Below are positions 56,320 to 64,000 of a stretch of 64,000 bases of DNA, in pieces. Origin of the DNA: Alitabrizicola rongguiensis. GTDB lineage: Bacteria; Pseudomonadota; Alphaproteobacteria; Rhodobacterales; Rhodobacteraceae. Position 1 is the stretch's first letter, and every line of letters begins with the position of its first letter. The notes under the pieces are model-generated. The model searched no databases, was not told the origin of the DNA, and saw nothing but the letters and a program-made list of their open reading frames with translations. The DNA lies in NCBI RefSeq assembly GCF_021491355.1, contig NZ_JAKENF010000003.1, positions 248,001 through 312,000 on the forward strand, in the 5' to 3' direction. The translations under genes were made by a program, and so were the position numbers.

Positions 56320-57225
56320 TCAGCCCTTCCCGGGTTGCGTCCAATCGACGTCGCCGCGGTAGCGGGACGACAGGAAATCGATCAGCGCCCGGACCTTTGC
56401 CGCAAGGTGTCGGCCCGGTGGATAGACCGTGTAGATACCGTAGGGCGGGATTTCCAACTCGGCGAGAACCGGCTGGACACGCCCGGCGGCGAGCGCATCG
56501 GCCGCGACGAAATCGGGCAGGTAGGCCAGACCAAGGCCGCGCTCGGCGGCAGCAAGGCATACCTCGGCATTGGAAAAGCGCAGCCGACCGGAGACCGGGA
56601 CGGCCTTCACGCCCTCGGATGTGCGGAAAAGCCAGCTGCCCGGCTCGCGAAAATTCGTGTCGATGATGCAGGCGTGGCGCGCAAGGTCGGCGGGGTCCTG
56701 GGGAATGCCGGCCCGGTCCAGATATGAGGGGGCCGCCACCAGCCGAAGGCGCGAGTCGCAAAGTCGCCGCGCGATCAGCGTGCTGTCGACGGGCCGGCCG
56801 ATCCGCACGGCCATGTCGAAGCCTTCGTCAACCAGGTTTACCACCCGGTCAGTGAAATTCACGTCGAGTGCGATCTCGGGGTAGAGGCAGGCAAAATCCG
56901 TCAGCGCAAAGCGCAACTGATGGACGCCGAAGGTCAGCGGTGCCGAAATCCGCAGGCGTCCGCGCGGGCGTTCGGCTTCCTGCCGGATCGACTGGTCGAT
57001 GGCCTCGATCTCGTCGAGTACGACACGGATGCGATCGAAATAGGCCTGTCCGGCCTCGGTCGGAGACAGGGCGCGGGTCGTGCGGTTCAGCAGCCGGACG
57101 CCGAGGGTGCTTTCGAGCCGTGACACCAGCTTCGAAGCCTGACCCGGGCTTGTGCCAAGCCGTGCCGCAGCGGCGGCAAAGCTGCCGGTTTCCATAACCG
57201 CAGCGAACATCCGGTCGGCAACCAA
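56320..57225 (-). CDS. LysR-family transcriptional regulator
   Basis: A 301-residue regulator. The N-terminal winged helix is MFAAVMETGSFAAAAARLGT to VSRLESTLGVRLLNRTTRAL; the effector domain begins near RGRLRISAPLTFGVHQLRFA. Start choice is uncertain: TTG 57225 (VADRMF...) is used here, but GGAGGAG is better placed for a CTG three codons earlier, which would restore the usual LDRLVADRMF opening. It precedes the doxX-VOC-reductase genes on the same strand with a 123-base gap, so it may be regulator of that set. Confidence 0.9.
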   Translation of the reverse strand: MVADRMFAAVMETGSFAAAAARLGTSPGQASKLVSRLESTLGVRLLNRTTRALSPTEAGQAYFDRIRVVLDEIEAIDQSIRQEAERPRGRLRISAPLTFGVHQLRFALTDFACLYPEIALDVNFTDRVVNLVDEGFDMAVRIGRPVDSTLIARRLCDSRLRLVAAPSYLDRAGIPQDPADLARHACIIDTNFREPGSWLFRTSEGVKAVPVSGRLRFSNAEVCLAAAERGLGLAYLPDFVAADALAAGRVQPVLAELEIPPYGIYTVYPPGRHLAAKVRALIDFLSSRYRGDVDWTQPGKG

Positions 57226-57584
57226 CCTGTCCAGGGCTCCTCCTTGTGCCGGTCAGTTGGGCCGACGCCAGACCAGCTTAGCGGCAGCCAGCACCGAGGG
57301 GAACCGCTGCATGCGGCAGGTCCATGAGCCGTTGCCTTCACGACATGCAGCGAACCACCGGGATGGCATCGGCGCCTTGGCAATAGTCAATAACCTGTCG
57401 CACCGCGCGTCGATGAAGACGGCAGGGCAAGAGTACGGCGGCGATCCTGTCGAACTCCCTGCAATGGGCAAGCCGCCATCGTGTTGCCGCGCTGTTGCCC
57501 CATCATCGGTCAGTTTCTCGGTAACGAAATCGTGTGCGGATCGTTGGGAAGCCGCGGAACCAATTTTCTCGGATTGTAAGAGTA
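57226..57584. other. Divergent region LysR / glycosyltransferase
   Basis: About 360 bases between divergent genes. I see no gene, RNA or clear promoter; it should contain promoters for both sides. Confidence 0.4.
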
Positions 57585-60266
57585 ATGTATTTTAACAAGT
57601 CACAAGTTCGTCGTTCGCGGATCCTTGGCTCCAGGTTTGGTGGTTCGGCATCGGTCGCGGTGATTATTGCGGCGCGCAACGCCGCCGACACAATCCGGGC
57701 GACCCTTGACAGTTTGGTCGAGCAGTCTTTCCCCGACTGGGAAGCGGTCATCGTCAATGACGGCTCGACGGACGCCACCGGCCGCATTGCCGAGGAATAT
57801 GCGCGATGGGACGCCCGCCTTCATGTCGTGAATGCCCGTCATGGCGGCGTAAGCGCCGCGCGCAATTCCGGTATCAAGGCGACACGGGCGCCCTGGATCA
57901 TGCTTCTGGATGCGGACGATCAATTGCAGCCGTGGCATCTTGAAGGGATGATGTCGTCGGCGCGGGACGATGCGTCTGCCGATGCCGTCTATGCGGATTG
58001 GCGCATCATTGGTGCCATGGGCCAGGAAGGTGCAAGGCAAAAGGTGAATTTCCTGGGGCCGCCCATCCGGCATCTTTCCCGGTCGACCAATCTGGTCGTC
58101 CATGGATTGATGTTCCGCCGCGACCTTCTTGAGCTGACCGGTCTGTTCCAGCCGGGTCTTCCAATTGCGGAGGACTGGGACTTGTGGATTCGCATGGCAC
58201 GCGTCGGTGCCAGGTTCCGGCCGGCTCGACCTGACGTTGTGGCGCGCTATACGATGCGCCCCGGGAGCGCCTGCTCGATTGCGCCAACAGGGGTTGAGAG
58301 CGTCGAACACGTCGCCCGGATTGCAGCGACTGATGACCCACGAATCTGCACCCGCCTAGAGGTTCCGCCTTTTGGCAAAGGAGAGTTTGACGCGACCTGC
58401 ATTTATCACGCCGTCTGGACGGCGCTGCGGAGTGTGCGTTCGGGCCGTGATCCGGTCGAGATACTCAAGGAACTTGCGCCCATGCGCCGGGCGGCTGCGT
58501 CCGACGAGATCGTCAAATGGATGATCTTCAACACGCTGCAGCAGGCCCTTGCTGATCCCCGGCCAGACTGGCCAGCAATATGGCCCGATATTCGACCGCG
58601 CATCGTTGCCATGCTGGATTACATTGCTCCCCAGACGCTTTCGCCGCTTTTCGCCGAACTTACCTTGAAGGGTGCGGAAGAGCTCGCAGTCGGGCAGCTC
58701 GATGCTGGCACCCTTGGGCCGGGCCAGGCGCTGCAGGTCGGAAGGTGGCTGCTCGCACGTGTGGACCTGGCGCGACTGGAGCTTCCGACATTGCCGGCGC
58801 AAGCGGATTTTGCCCGAGTGCAAGTCGACCGTGACGGCAAGCTGCTTGGCGAGGTGTTTGTCTACGCCGACCGTCTGTCCTCTTCTGAAAAGTTCGCCGA
58901 GATCGCGACAGTCTTCGCCGACACGCCCCCTTTCGATCCTGCAGAGCGTGCCTACTGGCAAGCGGCGGCCGAGCAGCCGGTGCTGCCGAATCTGCTTGAC
59001 GGCTGTAGCGCCACTGCGACCGAAGCCGATGTGATCGCTGCCGCGCTGCGAAGCAGTGCCAAGGGAAAAGTCGAGGACGTGCTGCTCGTCGCGGCGGGCG
59101 ACGGCAATCTGGCTGCTGCTTTGGTCGCGACGGGTGCCCAGGTTCGGGCCACGGAAAGCGATCCGCAACGGATGCGGGCGCTGCGTCTCAAGCACTTGCG
59201 TACGCGCGGCGTGCGGGTCAACGCGCTTGATCCGCTTCGCGACCTGCTTGAGGGGAGCCACGATCTGGTCATCCTGCCGACGGGTTTGCTGGGACTGACG
59301 GACGAAGAGGCCCGCACGACGCTTCTCGATCGCCTTTGGACAGTTGTTGCTCCGGGCGGACGACTGGCCGTCGTCGCCTCCGGAGATGCGGACGCTGGGG
59401 CGGACATGGACGCGGATGCCATCCGGCTGCTGCTGCGCGAGCGGTTTGCGCTGCTGCCAACCATGCGGCGGGTCGGGACGCGCGAAGTGATCGTCGCGGA
59501 GAAGCGTAACAAGGGAGACGTGCCGGCCGCCGCCCCATACCTGTCCCTGCCAGTCCGCACTTGGCTTCCTGACAGCGTCCCCGTCCTGATGTATCACCGT
59601 GTCGCCAACGATCCGCTACCGGGGCTCGAAACGCTGGCGGTGACACCCGACGAGTTTGCCGCGCAGATGAACTGTTTGGCGAACATGGGCGCGACCGCCC
59701 TGACGCTCGATCAATTCGAGTCCTTCATCTGGCAGGGGACGCCGCTTCCCGAGCGGCCAGTGCTCATCACCTTTGATGACGCCTATGTCGATACGCTGAC
59801 CGAGGCTGTCCCGTCGATGATGCGGGCCGGCATGACGGCAACGATCTTTGTCCCGACCGCCCATGTCGGTGGGACCGCCGCCTGGGATGAGGTGTATGGG
59901 CCCAGTGCCCCTCTGATGACCTGGAACCAACTGCGTGTGATGCGCGATCTGGGTTTCTCGCTGGCGGCCCACAGCCACAACCACGTCCCGATGACAGCCT
60001 TGGATCACGCCGCGCTCTGCCGGGAACTCGACCGTCCCAGGGAGATGCTGCGCCAGGAGCTTGACATCGAGACACGGGTGCTCGCCTACCCTTACGGAAG
60101 GGTGGATCAGGCCGTGGAGTGGGAGGTCTTCGGGGCCGGCTATCGCCTTGCTTTCTCCACAGAGGGCCGGCGCTACAGCCGCAGAGACAAGGTCATGTCC
60201 ATTCCTCGGTGGGACGTAGCCCGCGGGCTGAGTCTGGACCGTTTCGCCCGCATGGTGACAGGCTGA
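57585..60266 (+). CDS. Three-domain protein: GT2 glycosyltransferase - methyltransferase-like - polysaccharide deacetylase
   Basis: An 893-residue protein without signal peptide. Residues about 22-250 form a family 2 glycosyltransferase (VAVIIAARNAADTIRATLDS, VIVNDGSTDAT, LLDADDQ, AEDWDLWIRMA). Residues about 495-650 look like a SAM-dependent methyltransferase fold (VLLVAAGDGNLAAALVATGA, then ESDPQRMRAL, VVAPGGRLAVVA). Residues about 665-893 are a NodB-type polysaccharide deacetylase (VPVLMYHRVAND, TFDDAYVDT with Asp731/Asp732, HSHNH at 796-800, LAYPYGR). The three activities suggest making and trimming a surface polysaccharide. ATG 57585 is used; a GTG at 57534 would add 17 residues. Confidence 0.82.
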   Translation: MYFNKSQVRRSRILGSRFGGSASVAVIIAARNAADTIRATLDSLVEQSFPDWEAVIVNDGSTDATGRIAEEYARWDARLHVVNARHGGVSAARNSGIKATRAPWIMLLDADDQLQPWHLEGMMSSARDDASADAVYADWRIIGAMGQEGARQKVNFLGPPIRHLSRSTNLVVHGLMFRRDLLELTGLFQPGLPIAEDWDLWIRMARVGARFRPARPDVVARYTMRPGSACSIAPTGVESVEHVARIAATDDPRICTRLEVPPFGKGEFDATCIYHAVWTALRSVRSGRDPVEILKELAPMRRAAASDEIVKWMIFNTLQQALADPRPDWPAIWPDIRPRIVAMLDYIAPQTLSPLFAELTLKGAEELAVGQLDAGTLGPGQALQVGRWLLARVDLARLELPTLPAQADFARVQVDRDGKLLGEVFVYADRLSSSEKFAEIATVFADTPPFDPAERAYWQAAAEQPVLPNLLDGCSATATEADVIAAALRSSAKGKVEDVLLVAAGDGNLAAALVATGAQVRATESDPQRMRALRLKHLRTRGVRVNALDPLRDLLEGSHDLVILPTGLLGLTDEEARTTLLDRLWTVVAPGGRLAVVASGDADAGADMDADAIRLLLRERFALLPTMRRVGTREVIVAEKRNKGDVPAAAPYLSLPVRTWLPDSVPVLMYHRVANDPLPGLETLAVTPDEFAAQMNCLANMGATALTLDQFESFIWQGTPLPERPVLITFDDAYVDTLTEAVPSMMRAGMTATIFVPTAHVGGTAAWDEVYGPSAPLMTWNQLRVMRDLGFSLAAHSHNHVPMTALDHAALCRELDRPREMLRQELDIETRVLAYPYGRVDQAVEWEVFGAGYRLAFSTEGRRYSRRDKVMSIPRWDVARGLSLDRFARMVTG

Positions 60267-60565
60267 TCGCCTGGCCTTTCGGACGGGTGCCTTGATCCTG
60301 TCACCAGTCTTTGCCTTGTCGACGATCAGGGCTTCGGCGCGCGAGGGCGCCCCTGAGTGGCGTGATCCCAACGCCCGCGATGGACAAGCTGGCGGCCGGG
60401 CGGTTGTGCAAAGCGGAAAGCTGCTCCGTCGGGACTCCTCTGGTCAACCACGCCATCAGGTCTGCCAGCCCCCGCCTGGCGGGCGGCAAAGTCTGGGCCT
60501 AACGTGTTTCTGGATTGCGACAACACAAAGAATAGAATAGTTGTAAAGAAAAGAGGGGGACTCGC
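60267..60565. other. Intergenic region upstream of the sugar cluster
   Basis: About 300 bases without a supported gene. Close to the isomerase start, ACAAC (60520-60524) and GTTGT (60540-60544) form an inverted repeat 15 bases apart in an AT-rich stretch, a possible operator for the RpiR regulator. Confidence 0.35.
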
Positions 60566-61555
60566 ATGCTCGGTGAACGTTTTGCTACCCGGATCAACTC
60601 CTTCGCGTCGGGGGCGGACTCCTATTGGCCGGGCCTTAGCGGCAAGCCGAGCCTGCGGCAGATGGTCGAACGTGCGGCCACGGTCCAAGGGCTGACCGAG
60701 CTTGATCTGAACCACCCGGACCACCTGTCGGCCGATCCCAAGACGACTGCCGCGATGATCGCGGATTCGGGCCTGAGCCTCAGCGGCCTTGCCATGCGCT
60801 ATTACAGCAATCCTGCCTTCAAGCGGGGGGCCTTCACCAACCCCGATCCTGTCGTGCGGCGAGAAGCGATCGACCTGACCAAGCGCGGGATCGATGCCGC
60901 CCGCGAGATGGGGGCCCCGATGATGACGCTCTGGCTGGGGCAGGACGGCTTCGACTACAACTTTCAGTGCGACTATGCGCAGCTTTGGGATGCTGAGATT
61001 TCAGGCATCGCGGAGGTAGCCGCCCATGATCCGGATTGCCTTGTCAGCATCGAGTACAAGCCCAACGAACCGAGATCCTGCAGCCTGCTTCCGGATGCGG
61101 CGACAACGCTTCTGGCCATTTCCGAGGTTGGCCTGCCGAACCTTGGTGTGACCATTGATTTCGCGCACTCGCTCTACGCCAATGAAACACCCGCGTTGGC
61201 CGCGACCCATATCATGCGCCGTAGCCGCCTCATGGGGCTTCACCTGAATGACGGCTATGGCAAGCGCGACGATGGCCTCATGGTCGGCTCCGTGCATGAA
61301 TATGCGACTCTGGAGCTTCTGCAGGCGGTCAAGCGCGGCGGCTTCGATGGGGCGATCTATTTCGACACCTTCCCCGATGCCTCGGGTCTGGATCCTGTGG
61401 CGGAATGTGCGGCCAACATCAGGACCGTCAGGCGCCTGCTGGCTGCGGTTGACCGGATGGAGGGCAACAACAGTCTGGGCGTGGCACAAAGCAGGCAGGA
61501 CCCGGTTCTCGGGCATGGGGCCGTGCGTGCGGCGCTGGATGGGGCAGCAGCCTGA
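60566..61555 (+). CDS. Xylose isomerase-like TIM-barrel protein (sugar isomerase/epimerase)
   Basis: A 329-residue protein of the AP endonuclease 2 / sugar isomerase barrel fold. Candidate metal ligands are Glu in VSIEYKPNEPR, Asp and His in VTIDFAHSLYANE, His in GLHLNDGYGKRDDG and Glu/Asp near VHEYATLELL and IYFDTFPDASG. These fit ketose epimerases and sugar-acid isomerases rather than nucleases. Substrate unknown; the neighbours are a sugar-phosphate-type RpiR regulator and a ribokinase-like kinase, which suggests entry of an uncommon sugar. GAGGGGGACTCGC precedes the ATG. Confidence 0.78.
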   Translation: MLGERFATRINSFASGADSYWPGLSGKPSLRQMVERAATVQGLTELDLNHPDHLSADPKTTAAMIADSGLSLSGLAMRYYSNPAFKRGAFTNPDPVVRREAIDLTKRGIDAAREMGAPMMTLWLGQDGFDYNFQCDYAQLWDAEISGIAEVAAHDPDCLVSIEYKPNEPRSCSLLPDAATTLLAISEVGLPNLGVTIDFAHSLYANETPALAATHIMRRSRLMGLHLNDGYGKRDDGLMVGSVHEYATLELLQAVKRGGFDGAIYFDTFPDASGLDPVAECAANIRTVRRLLAAVDRMEGNNSLGVAQSRQDPVLGHGAVRAALDGAAA

Positions 61556-61658
61556 CTTTACAGGTCTTAGTGGATTCTGTGTTGTTTGGCGCGTGCCGGG
61601 GGCACTTGCCGTTGGTGAAGAACCCGGCAAGGCGAGGATTGGCAGACGGGGATGAAGA

Positions 61659-62513
61659 ATGGGTGATCCAAGAGCGGTAGGCGCGCAGATCCGAATGCGA
61701 TTGCCAAGCCTGACGCCGCTCGAGGGCAAGGTTGCGGCCGACATATTGGCGCGCAAGGACATCACCACGGATACCCCTCTGAAGCAGGTCGCCGAAGGCT
61801 CGGGTGTGTCCGAGGCGATGGTCGTCAAGGTTGCCAAGAAGCTGGGCTTCGGCGGCTTCCGCGAGTTCCGCCAGGGCTTGATCGACTACTACGCTCAGGA
61901 CTCGGCCATGATGCATTCCGAGATCTCGAGTTCCGATACCTCGGGCGAGATCGTCCAGAAGGTCTTCCGCACCGCGATGCAGGCGCTCGAGGAAACCTTC
62001 GCCATCCTCGACCTCGAAGCCTTCGATCGTGCGGGTGACTTCATCTCGCGGGCCAAACACCGGGATTTCTACGGTCTCGGCGGATCGGCGCAGATCGCGC
62101 GTGACATCAGCCACAAGTTCCTGCGGATCGGCATTCGCAGTTCGGTCTTCGACGACGCTCACATGATGATGATGTCCGCGGCGCTGCTTGGACCAGACGA
62201 TGTCGCGATCGCCTTTTCACATTCCGGCACCACCTCCGCCGTTCTGGATGCGATCGAGCTTGCGCGGCGCAACGGCGCGCGGACGATTGCCATAACGAAT
62301 TATTCCGACAGCCCCATCGCGCGGGCCGTCGACGTCCTCCTTTGTTCGACGGCGCAGAACTCGCCGCTTCTGGGTGAAAACGCCACGGCGCGGATCGCCC
62401 AGCTGAACCTGCTCGACGCGCTGTTTGTCGCGGTGGCGCAGCGCGATCGGGCCGCCGCCGAAGCCAACCTGAGCCGGACAATGCGAGCCGTGCAGACCAA
62501 GCGCAGGACATGA
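61659..62513 (+). CDS. MurR/RpiR-family transcriptional regulator
   Basis: A 284-residue regulator with an N-terminal helix-turn-helix (PLKQVAEGSGVSEAMVVKVA, KKLGFGGFREFRQGL) and a C-terminal SIS sugar-phosphate-binding domain (FYGLGGSAQIARDISHKFLR; AIAFSHSGTTSAVLDAIELA; IAITNYSDSPIARAVD). Such proteins sense phosphorylated sugars. It lies between the isomerase and the kinase and probably controls both. Confidence 0.93.
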   Translation: MGDPRAVGAQIRMRLPSLTPLEGKVAADILARKDITTDTPLKQVAEGSGVSEAMVVKVAKKLGFGGFREFRQGLIDYYAQDSAMMHSEISSSDTSGEIVQKVFRTAMQALEETFAILDLEAFDRAGDFISRAKHRDFYGLGGSAQIARDISHKFLRIGIRSSVFDDAHMMMMSAALLGPDDVAIAFSHSGTTSAVLDAIELARRNGARTIAITNYSDSPIARAVDVLLCSTAQNSPLLGENATARIAQLNLLDALFVAVAQRDRAAAEANLSRTMRAVQTKRRT

Positions 62514-62519
62514 CCGAAC

Positions 62520-63401
62520 ATGGCACCTTCAGATACTGTCCTTGTCGCCGGATCGCTTCACTACGACATCATGGTCGAAGCCGATCACCTGCCACGCCCG
62601 GATGAAACCGCTGTCGGGTCACGCTGGTATCCAAAGTTCGGCGGCAAGGGCGGCAACCAGGCCGTGGCCATCGCGCGCGCCGGGGGACGGGTGCGGATGC
62701 TCGGGGCGGTCGGGACCGATGACTTCGGCAATTTCCTGCGCGCCGGACTAAGATCCGCCGGGGTCGATGATCGTTATGTCGCGACGCTGTCCGACCACGG
62801 ATCGGGGATGAGCGTCGCAATCCAGGACCGTGCCGGCGACTATGCGGCAACCATCGTATCCGGAGCGAACCTGTTCATCCCGCGGCCCGCCAACGCGGCC
62901 GATCTTTGGTCGGGGATCGGATTGGTCGTCTTGCAGAACGAGGTATCCCCGGCATTGAACCTTTCCGTGGCGCAAGAGGCTCGTTCCCTCGGCATTCCGA
63001 CCTTGCTGAACGCAGCTCCGTGGAGGGATCCGGCGCCCGACTTCGTCGAACTTGTCGACATTCTTGTGGTGAATGCCGTCGAGGCCGAAATGATGGGCGC
63101 CGGCAAGGTCGACAGTCTTGAGGCCGCCCGTGCCGCCGCCGATCACCTGGCGCATCGGTTCGGCAGCGTCGTCGTCACGGCAGGCGGCAATGGGCTTGCC
63201 GCGAGCAGGGCCGGACTGGAGACGATCGTCTTGCCGGCCGAAAGGGTCAAGGTCGTGTCGACCCATGGGGCAGGGGACGCCTTCATCGGAGCCTTTGCCG
63301 CCGCAACCATTCAGGGCGAGCGTCTGAAAGAGGCATGCCAGCGCGCATCGCACGCAGCCGCGCTGCATGTTGCAGGCAAGTCGCGGGCTGCTGCCGTCTG
63401 A
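62520..63401 (+). CDS. Ribokinase-like PfkB-family sugar kinase
   Basis: A 293-residue kinase. VLVAGSLHYDIMVEADHLPR opens the domain, FGGKGGNQAVAIARAGG is the sugar-binding signature, and VVSTHGAGDAFIGAFAAATI holds the catalytic Asp and anion hole (GAGDAF). The resemblance is closest to ribokinases. It starts 6 bases after the RpiR gene and ends the plus-strand cluster; the sugar is probably the one handled by the isomerase. Confidence 0.9.
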   Translation: MAPSDTVLVAGSLHYDIMVEADHLPRPDETAVGSRWYPKFGGKGGNQAVAIARAGGRVRMLGAVGTDDFGNFLRAGLRSAGVDDRYVATLSDHGSGMSVAIQDRAGDYAATIVSGANLFIPRPANAADLWSGIGLVVLQNEVSPALNLSVAQEARSLGIPTLLNAAPWRDPAPDFVELVDILVVNAVEAEMMGAGKVDSLEAARAAADHLAHRFGSVVVTAGGNGLAASRAGLETIVLPAERVKVVSTHGAGDAFIGAFAAATIQGERLKEACQRASHAAALHVAGKSRAAAV

Positions 63402-63416
63402 CGATCGCGGAAGGGA

Positions 63417-63929
63417 TCAGGCCTGACTGACGGTGTCCGGCGAGAGGGTCAGCGCGGCGAGTGCCCGCTCAACCAGTTTGTTTGGGGGCATTGTTGCGTC
63501 GAGTGTCACGCCATGCTCGTCTGCCGACAGCGCCTCGAGACTGGCAAGCTGGCTTTCCGCCAAGGCGGGGTTCATGAAATGACCGCGGCGCATTTCCATG
63601 CGCCGCCGTGCCTCGGGCAAGTCAAGGGTGAGATGCACCAGAAAGACCGGTCCGTTCGCGCGCAGGATGTCCCGGTAGCTCTTTCGCAAGGCTGAACAGC
63701 TGACGACCACGCCATCGCTCTCTTGTGCGATCGCGGCCGCCAGCGACAGCAACCATGGCTCACGCATCCTGTCGTTCAACGCCTGTCCCGAGGCCATGGC
63801 CTGGACATTCTCGGGCGGATGGAAACTGTCACCTTCGAGGAAGGGATATCCGAGCTTCCGGGACAGGAGCTTGCCGATAGTCGACTTGCCACAACCCGAG
63901 ACGCCCATCACGACGATCCTGCGCGCCAT
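63417..63929 (-). CDS. gntK: Gluconokinase
   Basis: A 170-residue P-loop kinase that makes 6-phosphogluconate. Walker A VMGVSGCGKSTIGKLL, then FLEGDSFHPPENVQAMASGQ, LNDRMREPWLLSL, VVSCSALRKSYRDILR and FLVHLTLDLPEARRRMEMRR are all characteristic. ATG 63929 gives the standard MARRIVVMGVSG start; a TTG at 63962 would add 11 residues with no ribosome site. It converges on the kinase gene with a 15-base gap, and may belong to another operon continuing beyond the window. Confidence 0.93.
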   Translation of the reverse strand: MARRIVVMGVSGCGKSTIGKLLSRKLGYPFLEGDSFHPPENVQAMASGQALNDRMREPWLLSLAAAIAQESDGVVVSCSALRKSYRDILRANGPVFLVHLTLDLPEARRRMEMRRGHFMNPALAESQLASLEALSADEHGVTLDATMPPNKLVERALAALTLSPDTVSQA

Positions 63930-64000
63930 CGCCTGGGGCTCGTTCTGCGCTTGAACTGTCAAAGTGGAACCGCGCTGGTCACGATGCAGGGGGCCCGGCG

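Overview
The window is a GC-rich stretch of an alphaproteobacterial chromosome, most likely from the Rhodobacterales (Rhodobacteraceae or a close relative). The reasons are the order fab genes - mltG - gene transfer agent (GTA) genes - cysE - pdhC/pdhB/pdhA, a secreted protein with a VPLPA-type C-terminal sorting signal, a class II ribonucleotide reductase, a lipoyl domain on the pyruvate dehydrogenase beta subunit, and short intergenic hairpin repeats of a style I associate with this group. No tRNA, rRNA, CRISPR array or insertion sequence was recognised.

Layout. 1-3135: end of the trigger factor gene, a CLC chloride channel, and the rpsF-rpsR-rplI ribosomal operon on the minus strand. 3428-8745: fatty-acid synthesis (fabD, fabG, acpP, fabF) with a GNAT acetyltransferase and mltG. 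9411-13954: a broken GTA. Small terminase, large terminase, portal and g3.5 are intact, but the next reading frame fuses the first ~50 codons of the prohead protease (g4) to the last third of the tail host-specificity gene (g15), so capsid and tail genes are absent. 14037-18685: cysE and the pyruvate dehydrogenase complex. 18820-22082: an FtsB-like division protein and glycolytic genes (aldolase, pgk). 22220-31321: two tandem cyclophilins, a VPLPA-sorted secreted protein, tyrS, anmK, rarD, eno with a cupin, a DMT transporter and a Fur-family regulator. 31463-37119: another DMT transporter, nrdJ with an NrdR box, and an isolated low-GC ImmA/IrrE metallopeptidase gene.

37155-40911: a bufferin-type metal-response locus, with a Cys-containing DUF2282 precursor, DUF692 maturase, DUF2063 partner and DoxX protein, divergent from an ECF sigma factor and its DUF1109 (NrsF-type) anti-sigma. 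Both divergent promoters carry a GTAAC-N16/17-CGAA signature. 41296-47549: the phosphate operon pstS-pstC-pstA-pstB-phoU-phoB behind a Pho box, with a pair of mutually exclusive hairpins between pstS and pstC. 47811-53779: two exported sulfatases flanking a DUF1254 protein. 53962-57225: glutathionyl-hydroquinone reductase, VOC dioxygenase-like protein, DoxX and LysR regulator, which look like a quinone or aromatic detoxification operon. 57585-60266: a three-domain glycosyltransferase / methyltransferase-like / polysaccharide deacetylase protein. 60566-63929: a sugar-use cluster (TIM-barrel isomerase, RpiR regulator, ribokinase-like kinase, and convergent gluconokinase).

The most unusual items are the internally deleted GTA with its in-frame g4/g15 fusion, its promoter-hairpin leader, the bufferin locus with paired ECF promoters, and the switch-like hairpins in the pst operon. 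Function calls rest on motifs read by eye; no database search was run.
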